A stretch of DNA of 64,000 nt from Dorea_D hominis (GCF_014287705.1 NZ_JACOOY010000007.1:113464-177463); one strand, 5' to 3'; positions 1-9,483 are shown, counted from the first letter of the stretch. Notes: a model not told the origin generated them from the sequence alone. Program-made: numbers and translations.

Positions 1-1904
1 AATCCAAGAGTACCCAAAGTGGCAGACATGGTTGTCATGCCATGTGCGGTTGTAATATTCTGTATCCCGAAAAGGACACTGCAACTGGACACAACCACTT
101 CTTTTGCGGCAATTCCGGCAATCAGTGCGACAATGATCTGCCAGTATCCAAGACCGACAGGCCGAAAGAGCGGGACGATTGCTTTCCCAATATAGGATCC
201 GAAACTCAGACTGATATCTGTTACATATCCGGTCGGACCGAAATTTAAAATAATCCACATCAGAACAGATGCCAGGAAAATAACGGTTCCAGCTTTTGTC
301 AGGTAGTCTTTGATCTTTTCCCATACATAAATTGCAATGGTGTGTGCATTTGGTGACTTGTATTCCGGAAGCTCGATCAACAGTGCATGATCGGCTTTTG
401 AACCGTCTATACGAGAAAGGATGTAGGCGGTTGTGATCGCAATCAAAATTCCAAGTATGTACAAAGAGTAGCAGGCGAGCATTGCGTGTTCTCCAAAAAA
501 CATGGATGAGAACAGGACGTAAATCGGAAGTCTTGCACTGCAGGACATAAATGGTGTGATCAAAATTGTTTTGAACCGGTCTTTCGGATGCTCTAAAGCC
601 CTGGATGCCATAACAGCGGGAACGGAACAGCCAAATCCCAGAAGTAATGGCAGAAAAGCTTTTCCGGACAGTCCGAGATGGCTCATAATATCATCCATTA
701 CAAAAGCAACTCTTGCCATATAGCCACTGTCCTCCAAAAACGCCAGTGCCAGGAAGAGAATAAAAATATTTGGCAAAAAAGTTAAGATCCCGCCTACACC
801 GGAAATGATTCCGTCCGTGATGAGCGATGAAAGCATCGGGTGTACATGTAGTGCCTGTAAAAGGGCAGATGCACCGGATGTCAAGTAGTCTAATGCAATT
901 TCAAAATATCCTTTCAGAAAATCACCGATTGTAAATGTCAGGAAAAATACAATTGCCATAATGCCAAGGAAGATTGGAAGTCCCAGAAACCGATTCGTCA
1001 GGTAAGAATCTATCTTATCTGTAGCTGCCTCTTTTTTTGATTTACCAACGAGGACTTCACCGATCACTTCTTCGATAAAATCATATTTCTGATTGATCAT
1101 ATCTTTTTCGTAGCTTCGTTCAATAATATCGGCGCAGTCAATTGGATGACGTTTGCGGATATCAGGATCGTTTTCGAGAAGTTTGATCGCATGCCAGCGT
1201 TTGTTTGTCATATCCGGATATTTTTTTGAAAGACGGCTGATCAGGAGATCAATTTTGTCTTCGATTTCATCGTTGTAAACCATTGCATATTCAGAATGGT
1301 GATCATGTCGGTGATGAGAAGACTTCCCGGTGTGATGATGAATCAACGGATCCTGAACATCAGGATCATTATGATGTGCTACAGCATGCATTAAGATAGA
1401 TAGTCCGGTGCGTTTGCGTGCAGAAACCGGAATGACTGGTATGCCGAGCATTTCCGGAAGCCGGTGAAGATCTAATTCCAGCCCGCGTTCTTCAACGATA
1501 TCCATCATATTGAGCGCCAGTACAACCGGCTTGCCAAGTTCAAGAAGCTGCAATGTTAAATAGAGATTGCGTTCAAGACTGGAAGCATCAATGACGTCTA
1601 CAATGACATCTACTTCATCACTTAAAATACAGTCTCTGGATACGGTTTCTTCCATCGTATAAGATGAGAGACTGTAAATGCCGGGAAGATCGATCAGACG
1701 AAATTCCTGCCCTTTGTAAAAGGTTTTTCCTTCTTTCTTTTCAACAGTTACGCCGGGCCAGTTTGCAACTTTTAAATTCGCGCCTGTGTACGCATTAAAA
1801 AGCGTTGTCTTTCCGCAGTTTGGATTCCCGATGAATCCGACATTGATAATTTTGCTGTTGTTATTAGTCTGGTTATTTTTTTCTCTTGTGTCTGCAAGTC
1901 CCAT
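1..1904 (-). CDS. feoB: Ferrous iron transporter B (3' end beyond window)
   Basis: Inner-membrane Fe(II) permease with an N-terminal GTPase domain. Reading leftward from ATG at 1902-1904, the translation shows the G1 loop GNPNCGKTT near residue 27, the G3 motif DLPG, a His-rich insert (HHHTGKSSHHRHDHH), then the FeoB membrane core including GFGCSVPA and SCSARLPIYV. About 634 codons are visible; the C-terminus lies left of position 1. The start is one base past the feoA stop, and an AAAGGAGC ribosome site sits inside the end of feoA, so the two are translationally coupled. The His-rich linker is a plausible metal-binding segment (inference). Family assignment is very secure. Confidence 0.97.
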   Translation of the reverse strand, partial: MGLADTREKNNQTNNNSKIINVGFIGNPNCGKTTLFNAYTGANLKVANWPGVTVEKKEGKTFYKGQEFRLIDLPGIYSLSSYTMEETVSRDCILSDEVDVIVDVIDASSLERNLYLTLQLLELGKPVVLALNMMDIVEERGLELDLHRLPEMLGIPVIPVSARKRTGLSILMHAVAHHNDPDVQDPLIHHHTGKSSHHRHDHHSEYAMVYNDEIEDKIDLLISRLSKKYPDMTNKRWHAIKLLENDPDIRKRHPIDCADIIERSYEKDMINQKYDFIEEVIGEVLVGKSKKEAATDKIDSYLTNRFLGLPIFLGIMAIVFFLTFTIGDFLKGYFEIALDYLTSGASALLQALHVHPMLSSLITDGIISGVGGILTFLPNIFILFLALAFLEDSGYMARVAFVMDDIMSHLGLSGKAFLPLLLGFGCSVPAVMASRALEHPKDRFKTILITPFMSCSARLPIYVLFSSMFFGEHAMLACYSLYILGILIAITTAYILSRIDGSKADHALLIELPEYKSPNAHTIAIYVWEKIKDYLTKAGTVIFLASVLMWIILNFGPTGYVTDISLSFGSYIGKAIVPLFRPVGLGYWQIIVALIAGIAAKEVVVSSCSVLFGIQNITTAHGMTTMSATLGTLG

Positions 1905-1905
1905 G

Positions 1906-2130
1906 TCAGTTTTGCTCCTTTACTTCAATATGATTGGCAATTCTTTTTCCGAGAGCAAAACGTGTTCCGCGGAATTTCACAGTGAGTGAGCCTTTTTTCT
2001 GATTATTCATTATTGTGATAGTACTGCCTTCCGTAAGTCCCAAGGCTTCCAGACGGCGTTCCAGTTTTTCTTCCAGTTGAATGGAAACAACCTGATAGGA
2101 AGTATTACTGTTTCCCTGTTTTAATGTCAT
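1906..2130 (-). CDS. feoA: FeoA domain protein
   Basis: A 74-residue protein with the FeoA SH3-like fold pattern: the LERRLEALGLTEGSTITI core, then a VKFRGTRFALGKRIANHIEV end. FeoA proteins are small cytosolic partners that help FeoB take up Fe(II). It lies directly upstream of feoB with a one-base gap, first in a leftward feoAB operon. The start is an ATG preceded by AGAGAGGAA. Control by iron is likely because a Fur-box-like palindrome lies between its promoter and its start codon. Confidence 0.95.
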   Translation of the reverse strand: MTLKQGNSNTSYQVVSIQLEEKLERRLEALGLTEGSTITIMNNQKKGSLTVKFRGTRFALGKRIANHIEVKEQN

Positions 2131-2154
2131 GTATGTATTCCTCTCTAATGTTAA

Positions 2155-2169
2155 TGATAAATATTATCT
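2155..2169 (-). promoter_or_regulatory. Fur-box-like operator of feoAB
   Basis: TGATAAATATTATCT agrees with the 7-1-7 Fur box TGATAATNATTATCA at 12 of 14 defined positions. It lies in the feoAB leader, just downstream of the predicted transcription start (about 2177), where a bound repressor would block transcription. The match is seen in the sequence; binding by a Fur homologue is inferred. Confidence 0.75.
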
Positions 2170-2183
2170 ATAATAATTCTTTT

Positions 2184-2212
2184 ATAATATCATTTTTTAG
2201 AGAATATATCAA
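2184..2212 (-). promoter_or_regulatory. feoAB promoter (SigA type)
   Basis: On the minus strand, TTGATA (2212-2207), a 17-base spacer and TATTAT (2189-2184). Both boxes match consensus in five of six positions. It sits 54 bases upstream of the feoA start. Confidence 0.75.
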
Positions 2213-2223
2213 TCTGAAAAGTA

Positions 2224-2252
2224 TTGACAAATGTGTAAAACGTCTATATGAT
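2224..2252 (+). promoter_or_regulatory. Promoter of the surface protein / leuCD unit
   Basis: TTGACA, a 17-base spacer, then TATGAT. It is divergent from feoAB and leaves a leader of roughly 175 bases before the surface protein start. Confidence 0.75.
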
Positions 2253-2259
2253 TAATACA

Positions 2260-2434
2260 CTCGTCTTAAGAAGTTCTGATGATTCTTTATAATCAATATT
2301 CGTACGGGGAATCCCCCGACAGGGAAATGATCTTCCCGAATTTCACAAAACGAGAAATCATAAAAGGAAAGGAGGGCAGTTACAGTAACTGGTTTTAGCA
2401 ATTTAATTTTACAATTGAAGAAGGAGTAGTGCTT
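2260..2434 (+). promoter_or_regulatory. Structured 5' leader with three inverted repeats
   Basis: The leader contains CGGGG/CCCCG arms (2305-2318), GGGAA/TTCCC arms (2322-2337) and a perfect 7-1-7 palindrome CAGTTACAGTAACTG (2377-2391) directly after an AAAGGAGGG tract. I do not recognise a known riboswitch or T-box here (no AGGGTGG motif). The palindrome could be a protein operator or an RNA hairpin that hides the purine-rich tract. Function unknown. Confidence 0.45.
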
Positions 2435-3964
2435 ATGAAAAAAAGAAATTTCCCATGGAGTCCTTTTGTGCGGTTTCTGGCGGTGCTTTGTCTGGTTTTC
2501 TGTTGCGTGCCGGCAGTAAAAAGTGAGGCGAAAGATGTGTCGCTGAGAAGAGGCGAAGAAGTATTTTATGAAGGGTATTCAACGTTTTACTATTATATTG
2601 ACGGAACCCTTGGATATTGTCTGGAACCAAAACGAAGTTCTCCGCATGACGGAACCTATACGTCAAAACAATTGACGAATGACACGCTTTTAAGTAAAAC
2701 ACTGTATTATGCGTATGGCAATCCGGGGTATCAGAAGTATTTGAAACCTGTATTTGGAGAAAACTGGCAGGAGAAGAAAAAAGCTTACAGTCTGTCGCAT
2801 TGTATTTTGTCCTATGTATATGACGAATGCAAAGATTCAAGTGATGCATTTCTGGGATTAAGTGACACAATGAAGCAGAAAGTGAAAAGCTGTACGGCGA
2901 AGATTAAGACATTTCCGAAAATACCGGATCCGGATATTGCTTTTTCAGAGAAGACATTGACGGCTGTTTATGATAAAAATGAAAAAGTGCAAAAGACAAA
3001 AACTATCACCTGCAAGGGCGATGAAGATAATTCAATTGTCCTGAAACTGCCTGCGGATGTAATACTGGTAAATGAAACAAAAGGGACAAAAAAGACAGGA
3101 AATGTGACGGTTTACGGCGGCGATCGTTTTTATTTGAAGTGTCCGGTGGGAAAATGGAATGCCCAGACGTGGAAAACAGGCAACATTTATGGGAAAAACA
3201 GACAGAATTGGAGAAGTCTGGTGATTAATACCGGAGCAGGCGGACAGCACCTGGGAGTCGGGGAACTGGTAAGTGCGGATAATATTCCAACCAGTCTTGC
3301 GGTACAATGGATTGAAAAGCCGGAACTTAAAGTGGAAAAGAGCGCTGACCGGGAAGATAAAAAATATAAAGTTGGTGACAGGATTACATATACGGTTGAT
3401 GTGACGCAGCAGATTGAGAAGGCGGTTGCCTCAGGTGTTACGATCACAGACCGGATTCTAACGGAAGGAGTGAGACTTCTTCCGGATTCTATTATTCTGT
3501 ATGACAAAGATCAAAGCGTTGTATCTGACGCGGTTATTTCTGTAAAAGAGAACACATATACAATTGAAACAAAACATTTTCTGGAAAGTATTCATTCCGG
3601 TGACAAATACACAGTGACTTATCAGGTGGAAATTCTGGATGAGAAACTGATCGGAAAAGAGATTGAAAATGAAGTAATCGTCCGTGCCGATAATGCGGAA
3701 GATGTGGATGATACGGAAATCGTGACTGTGGAAGAATCGGAAAAACCAGAGAAACCAGAAAAACCGGAGAAACCGGAAAAACCGGCAGAAAAGAAGAAAC
3801 CTGAGATTGTGAAAGTAGAGAAAAAGGCAGAAAAACCGTCAGTGAAGAAGAAAGAGATTGTAAAAACCGGAGACGAACAAGATTTGATACTTCTTACGGT
3901 CTTATGTATTCTTTCTTGCACTGTAATATTTACCTGTGGTAGAATAGCTCGTAAGACTAAGTAG
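2435..3964 (+). CDS. Cell-wall surface protein, thioester/D2 type with sorting signal
   Basis: About 509 residues. Order: signal peptide (residues 1-33), a thioester-like (TQXA/TED) region with the Cys in GYCLEP (about residue 62), a DUF11/fimbrial isopeptide D2-like domain (about 286-425, LKVEKSADREDKKYKVGD onward), a KPE-rich wall-spanning spacer made of EKP repeats, then a VKTGD motif, hydrophobic helix and RKTK tail. That end resembles a sortase signal, but the first residues differ from LPxTG (IVKTG). Thioester-domain proteins attach covalently to host or matrix targets; that role here is inferred. ATG 2435 is chosen because AAGGAG lies 8 bases upstream; GTG 2429 is too close. Oddly, leuC begins 20 bases downstream with no terminator between. 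Confidence 0.75.
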   Translation: MKKRNFPWSPFVRFLAVLCLVFCCVPAVKSEAKDVSLRRGEEVFYEGYSTFYYYIDGTLGYCLEPKRSSPHDGTYTSKQLTNDTLLSKTLYYAYGNPGYQKYLKPVFGENWQEKKKAYSLSHCILSYVYDECKDSSDAFLGLSDTMKQKVKSCTAKIKTFPKIPDPDIAFSEKTLTAVYDKNEKVQKTKTITCKGDEDNSIVLKLPADVILVNETKGTKKTGNVTVYGGDRFYLKCPVGKWNAQTWKTGNIYGKNRQNWRSLVINTGAGGQHLGVGELVSADNIPTSLAVQWIEKPELKVEKSADREDKKYKVGDRITYTVDVTQQIEKAVASGVTITDRILTEGVRLLPDSIILYDKDQSVVSDAVISVKENTYTIETKHFLESIHSGDKYTVTYQVEILDEKLIGKEIENEVIVRADNAEDVDDTEIVTVEESEKPEKPEKPEKPEKPAEKKKPEIVKVEKKAEKPSVKKKEIVKTGDEQDLILLTVLCILSCTVIFTCGRIARKTK

Positions 3965-3984
3965 AAGAATAGGAGGTTGTCGTG

Positions 3985-5259
3985 ATGGGAATGACAATGA
4001 CGCAGAAAATATTAGCTGCCCATGCAGGTCTTGATCATGTTGTGGCAGGACAGTTGATAGAAGCAAAGTTAGACGTAGTTATGGCAAATGATATTACCGG
4101 GCCAATGGCACTGCCGATTTTCAGACAGATGGCAGAGAAGGTATTTGACAAAGATAAGGTAGTACTTGTACCGGATCATTTTACGCCGAATAAAGATATT
4201 AAATCCGCAGAGAATTCAAAATCAATCCGCGAATTTGCAAAAGATCAAGGACTTTCCTGGTATTTTGAACAGGGAAAATCCGGTGTAGAGCATGCGATTC
4301 TTCCGGAAGCAGGTGTTGTAGCAGCAGGTGAATGTATTATCGGTGCAGATTCACATACCTGTACATATGGAGCACTGGGTGCATTTTCTACCGGTGTCGG
4401 AACAACGGATATTGCAACAGGTATGGCAACCGGAGAACTCTGGTTCAAAGTGCCAAGTGCATTAAAATTTGTCCTGAAAGGACAGCCGGGACCTTATGTG
4501 AGCGGTAAAGATATTATTATTCATATCATTGGTAAGATCGGTGTGGACGGAGCACTTTACAAATCTATGGAATTCACAGGTGAAGGAATTGCAGCTCTTT
4601 CCATGGATGATCGTTTTACAATGGCGAATATGGCGATTGAAGCAGGCGCAAAGAACGGAATCTTCCCGGTAGATGATCAGACAAAAGCTTATCTTAATGA
4701 GCATACGAAGAAAGCATATCAGGTCTATGAAGCGGATGAGGATGCAGAGTATGACGAAGTGATTGAGATCAATCTTTCCGAAGTACGTCCGACCGTTGCA
4801 TTCCCACACCTTCCGGGTAATGCTAAGACAATCGATGAGATTGAAGCAATGGAACCGATCAAGATCGATCAGGTTGTAATCGGATCCTGTACAAATGGAC
4901 GTATGGAAGACATGCGTAAGGCAGCAGCTATTTTAAAAGGACATAAAGTACATGAAGATGTGCGTGTAATGGTAATTCCGGCAACACAGAAAATCTACAA
5001 ACAGTGTATCAAAGAAGGACTTCTTGATATTTTCGTAGATGCGGGCTGTGCCGTGAACACACCAAGCTGTGGACCGTGTATGGGCGGACATATGGGCGTT
5101 ATGGCAGCAGGAGAGAAGTGTGTATCTACAACAAACCGTAATTTTGTAGGAAGAATGGGACATGTAGATTCCTTGATTTATCTTGCATCGCCGGAAGTAG
5201 CAGCAGCAAGTGCGATCGCAGGATGTATTGCAAATCCGGAGAAAGTGGGTGACAGATAA
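3985..5259 (+). CDS. leuC: 3-isopropylmalate dehydratase large subunit
   Basis: Fe-S hydro-lyase large subunit of leucine synthesis, isomerising 2- and 3-isopropylmalate with LeuD. About 424 residues, the shorter type found in Clostridia and archaea rather than the roughly 470-residue enterobacterial form. The [4Fe-4S] ligands are visible: Cys302 in IGSCTNGR and Cys362/Cys365 in CGPCMGG. AGGAGG lies 8 bases before ATG 3985; GTG 3982 is an alternative. It overlaps leuD by the TAATG junction. leuA and leuB are not in the window, so the pathway is split across the genome. The homoaconitase family is close, but the neighbouring small subunit and size fit LeuC best. Confidence 0.93.
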   Translation: MGMTMTQKILAAHAGLDHVVAGQLIEAKLDVVMANDITGPMALPIFRQMAEKVFDKDKVVLVPDHFTPNKDIKSAENSKSIREFAKDQGLSWYFEQGKSGVEHAILPEAGVVAAGECIIGADSHTCTYGALGAFSTGVGTTDIATGMATGELWFKVPSALKFVLKGQPGPYVSGKDIIIHIIGKIGVDGALYKSMEFTGEGIAALSMDDRFTMANMAIEAGAKNGIFPVDDQTKAYLNEHTKKAYQVYEADEDAEYDEVIEINLSEVRPTVAFPHLPGNAKTIDEIEAMEPIKIDQVVIGSCTNGRMEDMRKAAAILKGHKVHEDVRVMVIPATQKIYKQCIKEGLLDIFVDAGCAVNTPSCGPCMGGHMGVMAAGEKCVSTTNRNFVGRMGHVDSLIYLASPEVAAASAIAGCIANPEKVGDR

Positions 5260-5750
5260 TGAAGGCATTAGGACATGTATTTAAATATGGAGACAACGTA
5301 GACACAGATGTAATCATTCCGGCAAGATACCTGAATTCATTTGACGCGCAGGAGCTGGCAAGTCATGCAATGGCAGACATTGATCCGGACTTTGTGAATA
5401 AAGTAAAACCGGGAGATCTGATCGTGGCAAATAAGAACTTCGGATGTGGCTCATCCAGAGAGCATGCACCGCTCTGTCTTAAGACTGCAGGAGTAAGCTG
5501 TGTGATTGCAGAGACATTTGCAAGAATTTTTTACCGTAATTCTATTAATATCGGACTGCCGATCATCGAATGTCCGGAAGCTGCAAGAGGAATCGAAGCA
5601 GGCGATGAAGTGGAAGTAGATTTCGACAGTGGTAAGATTTACAACCGTACAAAAGGAACAGAATTCCAGGGACAGCCATTCCCGGAATTCATGCAGAAAC
5701 TGATTGCGGCAGGCGGTCTTGTAAAATATACAAACAGCAAGAATAAATAA
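5259..5750 (+). CDS. leuD: 3-isopropylmalate dehydratase small subunit
   Basis: 163 residues, the aconitase swivel domain that completes the active site of LeuC. Motifs: DNVDTDVIIPARYLN near the N-terminus and NFGCGSSREHAP around residue 60, which contacts substrate. Its ATG overlaps the leuC stop, as expected for subunits made in equal amounts. A short gap leads to thrC. Confidence 0.95.
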   Translation: MKALGHVFKYGDNVDTDVIIPARYLNSFDAQELASHAMADIDPDFVNKVKPGDLIVANKNFGCGSSREHAPLCLKTAGVSCVIAETFARIFYRNSINIGLPIIECPEAARGIEAGDEVEVDFDSGKIYNRTKGTEFQGQPFPEFMQKLIAAGGLVKYTNSKNK

Positions 5751-5781
5751 TAGCAAGAAAGACCAAAGGAAAGGTGGAATT

Positions 5782-7269
5782 ATGAGTCTACATTACAAAA
5801 GTACCCGGAATTCCGAGTTAAAGGTAACTGCATCTGAAGCAATTTTAAAAGGGCTTGCTCCGGATGGCGGTTTATTTGTACCTGAAGAGATTCCAAAACT
5901 GGATGTTTCTATGGAGCAGTTAAAAAGTATGAGCTATCAGGAGATTGCTTATGAAGTAATGAAGCTGTTTCTGGCCGATTTTACAGAGGGAGAACTGAAA
6001 GGGTGCATTGAGAAAGCATATGACAGCAAGTTTGATACGGAAGAGATTGCATCTTTGGTAAAGGTATCGGATACTTACTATCTGGAGTTATTCCACGGTG
6101 CAACCATCGCATTTAAAGATATGGCACTTTCCATTCTGCCACATCTCCTTACGACTTCTGCGAAGAAGAATCACGTAGAGAATAAGATTGTGATCCTGAC
6201 AGCGACATCCGGAGATACCGGAAAAGCTGCAATGGCAGGATTTGCAGATGTGGAAGGAACACAGATCATCGTGTTCTATCCGAAGAACGGTGTCAGTAAA
6301 GTACAGGAACTTCAGATGGTAACGCAGAAGGGAAGCAATGTAGATGTTGTTGCGATCCACGGCAATTTTGACAATGCGCAGAGCGGTGTCAAAGCAATGT
6401 TTGAAAACAAAGAACTTGCAGAAGAACTTGCCGGCAAGGGATATCAGTTTTCATCAGCCAACTCTATTAATATCGGACGCCTGGTTCCGCAGGTTGTTTA
6501 TTATGTATATGCATATGCAAAACTTCTGGAAAATGAAGAACTTGCGAACGGAGAAGAATTACAAGTTGTCGTTCCGACAGGTAATTTTGGAAATATTCTT
6601 GCAGCTTACTATGCAAAACAGATGGGTGTGCCGATTGGTAAACTGATCTGTGCATCGAATGAAAATAAAGTATTGTTTGATTTCTTCCAGACAGGAACTT
6701 ATGATAAGAACCGTGAATTTGTGCTGACAACATCGCCATCTATGGATATCCTGATTTCCAGCAATCTGGAGCGTCTGATCTATGTAATTGCAGGCGAGGA
6801 CAGCGATAAGACAAAAGAACTGATGGAAGCTTTGAAAAAAGATGGAACGTATACGGTTTCGGAAGATATGAAAGCAAAACTGTCTGATTTTGCTGCAGGA
6901 TATGCCACAGAGGACGAGACGGCAGAGCAGATCCATGATGTCTATGATAAGACCGGTTATGTGATGGATACACATACAGCAGTTGCATCTTATGTATGCA
7001 GCCGGTATGAACAGTCAGAAAAGACAGGCAAGAAATATCTGATCGCGTCCACAGCAAGCCCATACAAATTCGTGAAGAGCGTTATGACAGCAATTGATGC
7101 AAAATATGCAGAAGAAGATGAATTTGCACTGCTTCCGAAATTGCAGGAGCTTTCACAGGTCGGTATGCCGCAGGCAATCAAAGACATTCTGGATGCAAAT
7201 GTCCTGCATAATATCGAATGTGATGTAGATCAGATGGAAGAGACTGTAAAACAGATCCTGAACCGTTAG
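5782..7269 (+). CDS. thrC: Threonine synthase
   Basis: 495 residues; PLP enzyme converting O-phosphohomoserine to threonine. The PLP lysine is Lys112 in FKDMALSILP, preceded by ELFHGATIA; TATSGDTGKAA forms the phosphate-binding loop. The full length matches the longer (fungal/E. coli-like) ThrC class. It is 31 bases after leuD with an AAAGGTGG ribosome site, so leuC-leuD-thrC appear to be one transcript for branched-chain and aspartate-family amino acids. Confidence 0.96.
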   Translation: MSLHYKSTRNSELKVTASEAILKGLAPDGGLFVPEEIPKLDVSMEQLKSMSYQEIAYEVMKLFLADFTEGELKGCIEKAYDSKFDTEEIASLVKVSDTYYLELFHGATIAFKDMALSILPHLLTTSAKKNHVENKIVILTATSGDTGKAAMAGFADVEGTQIIVFYPKNGVSKVQELQMVTQKGSNVDVVAIHGNFDNAQSGVKAMFENKELAEELAGKGYQFSSANSINIGRLVPQVVYYVYAYAKLLENEELANGEELQVVVPTGNFGNILAAYYAKQMGVPIGKLICASNENKVLFDFFQTGTYDKNREFVLTTSPSMDILISSNLERLIYVIAGEDSDKTKELMEALKKDGTYTVSEDMKAKLSDFAAGYATEDETAEQIHDVYDKTGYVMDTHTAVASYVCSRYEQSEKTGKKYLIASTASPYKFVKSVMTAIDAKYAEEDEFALLPKLQELSQVGMPQAIKDILDANVLHNIECDVDQMEETVKQILNR

Positions 7270-7311
7270 TCAAAAGAAGAGAAATACAGAAGATACGGAG
7301 GATAACGAAGA

Positions 7312-7653
7312 ATGGAAGGTGTATTTGGAGTAATAGGTCTGGGACTCGGATTGTATTGCCTGTATGGATGTTACATGCTGAGATTCAAACATGAGATCAA
7401 CCGGACGATCTTACTTCCGAAAAACGTGAATATTAAAAAGTGCAAAGATCTGGATGGATACTGTAAGGAGGCATTGCCGCCACTTTTAATACTTGGTATT
7501 GCAGCAACTTTATATGGTGCTTCCGATCTGTATAACACTTATATCGGAGAAGCGAAGACGGTATTTTATGTTTTCATGACCATTACGATCGTTGCGCTTG
7601 TGATTTACGCTGTAATGATTAAAAAAATCAATAATAAATATTTTAAAGCATAA
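7312..7653 (+). CDS. Small membrane protein of unknown function
   Basis: 113 residues with three hydrophobic segments (about 3-22, 57-75, 84-105) and a basic loop between the first two. I do not recognise the family. It follows thrC by 42 bases with a GGAGG ribosome site and ends at a strong terminator, so it is the last gene of that transcript. No catalytic motif is visible. Confidence 0.7.
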   Translation: MEGVFGVIGLGLGLYCLYGCYMLRFKHEINRTILLPKNVNIKKCKDLDGYCKEALPPLLILGIAATLYGASDLYNTYIGEAKTVFYVFMTITIVALVIYAVMIKKINNKYFKA

Positions 7654-7655
7654 GG

Positions 7656-7691
7656 AAATGCAAGATTGCGTATGCAATCTTGCATTTTTTA
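7656..7691 (+). terminator. Terminator after the leuCD-thrC unit
   Basis: A perfect 14-bp stem (7656-7669 with 7674-7687), loop GTAT, followed by a T tract. It starts 3 bases after the stop codon of the small membrane protein. Confidence 0.93.
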
Positions 7692-7776
7692 AATACCATA
7701 GACAAGGATTTAACGAAAAAAGGAAGATAAATGCATAAAAAATGTCTAAAACTTTCGAAAAAAGATTGTTAAAGTC

Positions 7777-7805
7777 TTGACTTTTTTTGGAATAAATGAG
7801 ATAAT
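7777..7805 (+). promoter_or_regulatory. pckA promoter
   Basis: TTGACT, 17-base spacer, GATAAT; 66 bases upstream of the pckA start. An AAGAGG ribosome site follows. Confidence 0.7.
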
Positions 7806-7870
7806 AGGAGCAAATGTTGTCGTGCACAGACAGGACAATGTAAATAATGAAGAAAAGAGGTTAATGTAAA

Positions 7871-9475
7871 ATGGCAAAAATCGATTTAAGCAAGTATGGA
7901 ATTACAGGAACTACAGAGATTGTTTATAATCCTTCTTATGAGATGTTATTTGAAGAAGAAACAAAACCTGAACTTGAAGGTTATGAAAAAGGACAGGAGA
8001 GCGAACTCGGAGCAGTGAATGTAATGACAGGTATCTATACCGGTCGTTCGCCAAAAGATAAATATATCGTAATGGATGAAAATTCCAAAGATACGGTATG
8101 GTGGACCTCTGATGAGTATAAAAATGATAACCACCCGGCATCAGAAGAGACATGGAAAGCTGTAAAAGAGATTGCACAGAAAGAACTTTCCGACAAGAAA
8201 CTTTATGTTGTAGATGCATTCTGCGGTGCAAACAAAGATACACGTATGGCAATCCGCTTTATCGTAGAAGTTGCATGGCAGGCACACTTTGTAACAAATA
8301 TGTTTATCAAACCAACAGAAGAAGAACTGAAGGATTTTGAGCCGGACTTCGTTGTTTACAATGCGTCAAAAGCAAAAGTTGAGAACTACAAAGAATTAGG
8401 ACTGAATTCTGAGACAGCAGTAGTATTCAACATCACAAGCCGTGAGCAGGTAATCATCAATACATGGTATGGTGGAGAGATGAAGAAAGGTATGTTCTCT
8501 ATGATGAACTACTATCTGCCATTAAAAGGTATTGCATCTATGCACTGCTCAGCAAATACAGATATGAACGGAGAGAATACAGCAATCTTCTTCGGACTTT
8601 CCGGAACAGGTAAGACAACGCTTTCTACTGATCCGAAGAGACTTCTGATCGGTGATGACGAGCACGGATGGGATGATAATGGAGTATTTAACTTTGAAGG
8701 TGGATGTTACGCAAAAGTTATCAACCTGGATAAAGAGTCTGAGCCGGATATTTATAATGCAATCAAACGTAACGCACTTCTTGAAAATGTTACACTGGAC
8801 AAAGATGGTAAGATTGATTTCGCAGATAAGAGCGTGACAGAGAATACGCGTGTATCTTATCCAATCGATCACATTGAGAAGATCGTACGTCCGATATCAG
8901 CAGCACCGGCAGCTAAGAATGTAATCTTCCTGTCAGCAGATGCATTTGGAGTACTTCCTCCGGTATCTGTATTAACTCCGGAGCAGACAGAATATTACTT
9001 CCTGTCAGGATTTACAGCAAAACTTGCAGGAACAGAGCGTGGAATCACAGAGCCTACACCGACATTCTCAGCTTGTTTCGGACAGGCATTCCTGGAGTTA
9101 CATCCGACAAAATATGCTCACGAATTAGTTAAAAAGATGAAAGCTAACGGAGCAAAAGCATATCTTGTTAATACAGGATGGAATGGAACAGGAAAACGTA
9201 TCTCTATCAAAGATACTCGTGGAATCATTGATGCAATCTTAAGCGGAGATATTAAGAATGCACCGACAAAGACAATTCCATACTTCAACTTCGAAGTTCC
9301 GACAGAGCTCCCGGGCGTTGATACAGGAATCCTTGATCCAAGAGATACTTATGTCGATGCAACAGAGTGGGAGACAAAGGCAAAAGACCTCGCAGGAAGA
9401 TTTGTTAAGAACTTTGCTAAATATGAAGGTAACGAAGATGGTAAGGCACTTGTATCTGCCGGACCACAGTTATAA
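7871..9475 (+). CDS. pckA: Phosphoenolpyruvate carboxykinase (ATP)
   Basis: 534 residues. Interconverts oxaloacetate plus ATP with PEP, CO2 and ADP; in anaerobic gut Firmicutes it can run either way. The kinase P-loop GLSGTGKTT is at residues 242-250, followed by the metal-binding LIGDDEHGW. TGRSPKDKYIV near residue 57 and the C-terminal NTGWNGTGKRISI are further family signatures. It is monocistronic, with its own promoter and a 6S RNA gene directly downstream. Codon use is highly optimised, as expected for an abundant enzyme. Confidence 0.97.
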   Translation: MAKIDLSKYGITGTTEIVYNPSYEMLFEEETKPELEGYEKGQESELGAVNVMTGIYTGRSPKDKYIVMDENSKDTVWWTSDEYKNDNHPASEETWKAVKEIAQKELSDKKLYVVDAFCGANKDTRMAIRFIVEVAWQAHFVTNMFIKPTEEELKDFEPDFVVYNASKAKVENYKELGLNSETAVVFNITSREQVIINTWYGGEMKKGMFSMMNYYLPLKGIASMHCSANTDMNGENTAIFFGLSGTGKTTLSTDPKRLLIGDDEHGWDDNGVFNFEGGCYAKVINLDKESEPDIYNAIKRNALLENVTLDKDGKIDFADKSVTENTRVSYPIDHIEKIVRPISAAPAAKNVIFLSADAFGVLPPVSVLTPEQTEYYFLSGFTAKLAGTERGITEPTPTFSACFGQAFLELHPTKYAHELVKKMKANGAKAYLVNTGWNGTGKRISIKDTRGIIDAILSGDIKNAPTKTIPYFNFEVPTELPGVDTGILDPRDTYVDATEWETKAKDLAGRFVKNFAKYEGNEDGKALVSAGPQL

Positions 9476-9483
9476 GAAAACAG

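Noticed and set aside
2260..2434. Riboswitch or leucine T-box in the leader before the surface protein
   Set aside because: No AGGGTGG T-box motif or known aptamer core is visible; only inverted repeats can be claimed.
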